Assembly (NCBI GenBank): GCA_011322005.1
Contig: DROE01000124.1
Location: 1-16,589, forward strand
Length of the DNA: 16,589 bases
Reading direction: 5' to 3'
From: Devosia sp.
GTDB lineage: Bacteria; Pseudomonadota; Alphaproteobacteria; Rhizobiales; Devosiaceae
Of the stretch, positions 14,059 to 16,589 are shown in pieces (the first letter of the stretch is position 1; every line of letters begins with the position of its first letter). A model generated the notes under the pieces. The model saw only the letters and a list, made by a program, of their open reading frames with translations. It was not told the DNA's origin and did no database searches. A program made the position numbers and the translations under genes.

Positions 14059-14997
14059 ATGAGTGAGCCGACATTCGACAAAAAAACAGATTTCATTGCC
14101 TCCGTCACGCTCGACCCGAATACCATAATCTCCATTGACCCCGATGAAGTACACGAGCGCCGCATCGCCATATTTGACCTGCTGGAGGAAAACGCGTTTC
14201 ATCCGGCACGGGTAGGCGCGACCGGACCTTTTGCCCTGCATCTGTCCATCACCGGCAACCATGTGGTGTTTGATGTGCGCCACCCCCAGAGCTTTGAACC
14301 CATCGCTGCCCATTATCTTTCCCTATCCCCGTTCAGGGGGCTGATCAGGGACTATTTCCGCGTGCGGGAAAACTATTACGAAGCCATCAAAAATGCACCG
14401 GCCATGCATATTGAAGCTGTGGATATGGGGCGCCGCGGGTTGCACAATGACGCCGCCGACTTTTTGCGCCAGCGCCTCACCAACAAGCTGGAAATGGACA
14501 TGAACACCGCAAGGCGCCTGTTCACGCTGCTTTGCGCTATTCAGCCCTATGCCGCGCGCATCGACGAGCGCGACAGCCAGCTGCCCACCATTTTGTTTGT
14601 CTGCTCGATGAACTCGGTGCGCTCGCCCATGGCAGCGGCGCTGGCCAGATATCTGTTCCCGGGAAGGCTCATCGCCCGCTCGGCCGGCGCGCGTTCGGGC
14701 AGGGCGGATGGATTCGTGCACCGGGCGATGGAGGAGCTTGGGGTTGATATGTCAGTGCACACCCCCCATACGTTGGATGAACTGGTGGCGACAAGGTTTG
14801 ACCTTGTTATAACGCTTTCCGGCGAAGCCAGGGAGGCTGTTTCGAAAAGAACGCTCGAGGCCGGAGCAATCGAGCACTGGGTAACCGAGGATCCAACTCT
14901 GGTGGAAGGGTCTTCCCAAATCAGGCTTTCCGCGTATCATCAGTTGCGGGACGGCTTAAAAAGGCGTATTGGCGAGCGCATGGAATCTATGGTTTGA
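14059..14997 (+). CDS. Fusion of UPF0262 with a low-molecular-weight phosphatase-like domain
   Basis: The ORF encodes 312 residues from the ATG at 14059. A TTG at 14056 would add only one residue. Residues 1 to about 165 match UPF0262 (start codon region, VHERRIAIFDLLEEN, GLIRDYFRVRENYYEAI, LEMDMNTARRLFTLLCA), a family of unknown function. After a short linker, residues 177-312 form an ArsC/LMW-PTP-like domain. Its P-loop is VCSMNSVRSP (C182, R188: CX5RS) and the candidate general acid is D278 in EDPT. In relatives these are, as I recall, two adjacent genes. Here there is no stop and no usable start codon in the linker, so one polypeptide is expected. It is read six bases after hisD. The phosphatase substrate is unknown. 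Arsenate reductase activity is unlikely to be the main role given the context. Confidence 0.85.
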   Translation: MSEPTFDKKTDFIASVTLDPNTIISIDPDEVHERRIAIFDLLEENAFHPARVGATGPFALHLSITGNHVVFDVRHPQSFEPIAAHYLSLSPFRGLIRDYFRVRENYYEAIKNAPAMHIEAVDMGRRGLHNDAADFLRQRLTNKLEMDMNTARRLFTLLCAIQPYAARIDERDSQLPTILFVCSMNSVRSPMAAALARYLFPGRLIARSAGARSGRADGFVHRAMEELGVDMSVHTPHTLDELVATRFDLVITLSGEAREAVSKRTLEAGAIEHWVTEDPTLVEGSSQIRLSAYHQLRDGLKRRIGERMESMV

Positions 14998-15100
14998 AGC
15001 GGTTTCCAACCAGCTCCAAGTCCTGTAGATTACACGCCGTGTCAAGTCAGGCCCCGGAATGGCAGTTCATCTGCCTCTCGGAGCGACATCAGGAGAAAGA

Positions 15101-15319
15101 ATGGCAAAGGAAGAACTGCTCGAATTTCCGGGCGTGATCGTTGAATTGTTACCCAACGCGACCTTTCGTGTGAAGCTGGAGAACGAGCACGAAATCATAG
15201 CGCACACCGCCGGGCGCATGCGCAAGAACCGCATTCGTGTGCTTGCAGGGGACAAGGTGCTGGTGGAAATGACGCCCTATGATCTCACCAAGGGCCGCAT
15301 CACCTATCGCTTCAAATAG
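15101..15319 (+). CDS. infA: Translation initiation factor IF-1
   Basis: The 72-residue product starts MAKEELLEFPGVIVELLPNA and is a single OB-fold S1-type domain containing HTAGRMRKNRIRVLAGD at 35-51. It occupies the ribosomal A site during initiation. AGGAG at 15091-15095 is five bases before this ATG. An in-frame ATG at 15059 would add 14 residues foreign to the family and is rejected. The 103-base gap before it holds no gene, and I see no convincing promoter there. Confidence 0.96.
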   Translation: MAKEELLEFPGVIVELLPNATFRVKLENEHEIIAHTAGRMRKNRIRVLAGDKVLVEMTPYDLTKGRITYRFK

Positions 15320-15373
15320 ACTTCAGGAATGGTTTTGATGCCTGACCAGAAAAATCCGGGAGCCTAGCTGAAC

Positions 15374-16012
15374 ATGGCAAGCCGCCCTGAACTGATTTTG
15401 GCATCGGCTTCCCCGCGGCGGCTGGCCCTTCTCAACCAGATTGGTATCGAACCCGAGCACCTTATCCCCGCCCATGTTGATGAGACCGCCGAGCGCGGCG
15501 AGTTGCCCCGCAAGCTGGCTGCCCGTCTGGCCGAGAGCAAGGCCATGACCGCGCAGTACAAGGCGCGCCAGTCGGGCATTGCCGACAATGCTTTGGTTCT
15601 GGGAGCCGACACAGTGGTTTCGGTGGGGCGCAGGATTCTGCCAAAGGCCGAAACCATGGATGAAGCCGGGGTCAGCTTGCGCCTGCTCTCGGGACGCTCC
15701 CACAAGGTGCATACAGGTATCTGCCTGATTTCTTCTTCCGGGCATGCCACAAGGCGTATTGTGGAAACAAAAATTCGCTTCAAGCGCCTTTCCTCCCGCG
15801 AGATTGAGTCCTATCTGGCCAGCGCCGAGTGGCGCGACAAAGCCGGAGGTTACGCCATTCAGGGCATAGCCGGGGCCTTTGTTCTCAGGCTTTCGGGCTC
15901 CTACCATGGTGTTGTCGGCCTGCCGCTGGCCGAAACCGCCGCCCTGCTCAACGGCGCAGGCTATCCGGTTCAGTTCAACTGGCTGAACCAGTCCAGCCTC
16001 TCGGGGGTTTAG
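15374..16012 (+). CDS. Maf-family nucleotide pyrophosphatase
   Basis: The 212-residue protein is a Maf/HAM1-type pyrophosphatase that hydrolyses nucleoside triphosphates, with preference for dTTP/UTP or modified pyrimidines in studied members. ASASPRR at 10-16, GADTVV at 77-82 (D79 as catalytic residue), SGRSHKVHTG at 106-115 and KAGGYAIQG at 156-164 are the four conserved blocks. GGGAG at 15359-15363 lies ten bases before the ATG. It follows infA and is four bases before yacG, the standard alphaproteobacterial order. Which Maf subgroup it belongs to is not certain from the motifs alone. Confidence 0.92.
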   Translation: MASRPELILASASPRRLALLNQIGIEPEHLIPAHVDETAERGELPRKLAARLAESKAMTAQYKARQSGIADNALVLGADTVVSVGRRILPKAETMDEAGVSLRLLSGRSHKVHTGICLISSSGHATRRIVETKIRFKRLSSREIESYLASAEWRDKAGGYAIQGIAGAFVLRLSGSYHGVVGLPLAETAALLNGAGYPVQFNWLNQSSLSGV

Positions 16013-16016
16013 GGCC

Positions 16017-16214
16017 ATGAGCGGGGACAGGATTGCGCACCTCAGGCCCGTGCGCCCATGCCCCATCTGCAAAAAACCCTCAAGCCAGGCGATCCACCCT
16101 TTCTGCTCGAACCGATGCGCTGACATCGACCTCAATCGCTGGCTGAGTGGTGCCTATGTCATTCCGGCTCGTGATGACGAACAGGAGGACGAGCAAACCG
16201 AACACTCAAACTAG
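16017..16214 (+). CDS. yacG: DNA gyrase inhibitor YacG, zinc-binding
   Basis: The 65-residue product has one zinc site formed by C15, C18, C30 and C34 (CPIC and FCSNRC), followed by ADIDLNRWLSGAYVIP, typical of YacG. In E. coli YacG binds GyrB and inhibits gyrase. The acidic C-terminal tail (DDEQEDEQTE) is usual. It starts four bases after the maf stop, so it is translated from the same message. Confidence 0.92.
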   Translation: MSGDRIAHLRPVRPCPICKKPSSQAIHPFCSNRCADIDLNRWLSGAYVIPARDDEQEDEQTEHSN

Positions 16215-16311
16215 GGGGCAATGCCGGGTTGTGCAACAAGGCTGACGGTTGCAGTCTTGGGCGGGGACAGCGCCCGCTCCGCGAATTGGCTTGAATTTGC
16301 TCCGGGAGTGC

Positions 16312-16340
16312 TGGACAGACGCGATGCGACGACCTATAAA
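16312..16340 (+). promoter_or_regulatory. Promoter of tRNA-Phe
   Basis: TGGACA at 16312-16317 and TATAAA at 16335-16340 are separated by 17 bases, each one base from consensus. The predicted start is near 16347, 29 bases before the mature tRNA. The 97-base stretch between yacG and this promoter has short GC-rich inverted repeats but no T-run, so no clear yacG terminator is seen. Confidence 0.65.
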
Positions 16341-16375
16341 CCCGATGCATTTTGAGGCGCTCGGTCTCGTGCGAT

Positions 16376-16451
<76 letters not shown>

Positions 16452-16589
16452 TCCCCCAATAGGCTGTGATCGTTTCGGACCGGGTTGGCTTTTCCCCGGC
16501 TGCTGCTGCACGCAGCTTCATTTGGCACACCGTGCAACACAAGGCCGGACCATCCTTGTCCCATCCGATGGCCGTGCCACAAATCAAAA

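Noticed and set aside
15323..16135. 270-codon leftward open frame opposite maf and yacG
   Set aside because: It is antisense to maf, whose catalytic motifs are intact; the translation shows no recognisable domain.

Overview
The window looks like chromosomal DNA from an alphaproteobacterium, most likely a Hyphomicrobiales (Rhizobiales) relative. The main evidence is the order murA - DUF2948 - hisD - UPF0262 - low-molecular-weight phosphatase - infA - maf - yacG in the right third, which I recall as a conserved block in that order. Base composition is moderately GC-rich, coding is dense, start codons overlap stops, and the intergenic repeats look like the dispersed elements common in these genomes. 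I ran no database search. All names come from motifs and from memory of the families.

Left part (1-1495): a sulfide/persulfide detoxification module. A divergent leftward gene enters at the left edge and is probably an ArsR-family BigR/SqrR-type sensor. It faces a single-domain ETHE1-like persulfide dioxygenase and a one-domain rhodanese. The gap between them holds two copies of ATATATAAG, 18 bp apart, lying on overlapping back-to-back promoter elements. Next (1530-6908) is the translation block rpmI - rplT - pheS - pheT. A good promoter precedes rpmI and a strong hairpin with a T-run lies between rplT and pheS. The block is interrupted by about 320 bp of small dispersed repeats and a DEDDh exonuclease gene that overlaps the pheT start.

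Middle part (6939-10450): a cell-surface pair, made of a GT92/GT2-like glycosyltransferase and an O-antigen ligase/polymerase-type membrane protein, overlapping by 4 bases. It is followed by a probable terminator, a poorly explained stretch with one weak small ORF, a leftward DUF2892 membrane protein gene with a perfect inverted repeat upstream, two diverged copies of a roughly 50 bp repeat, and a leftward tRNA-Thr(GGT) with a perfect hairpin in its presumed 5' leader.

Right part (10641-16451): a 40-residue basic protein gene, murA, a DUF2948 gene, hisD, one continuous ORF that fuses UPF0262 to a low-molecular-weight protein-tyrosine-phosphatase-like domain, infA, maf, yacG and tRNA-Phe(GAA) with a clear promoter. 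Most of this is housekeeping. I do not see a large undescribed system. The items most worth checking are the UPF0262-phosphatase fusion, the exonuclease wedged between pheS and pheT, the overlapping divergent sulfide-responsive control region, the pheS leader hairpin and the tRNA-Thr leader hairpin.
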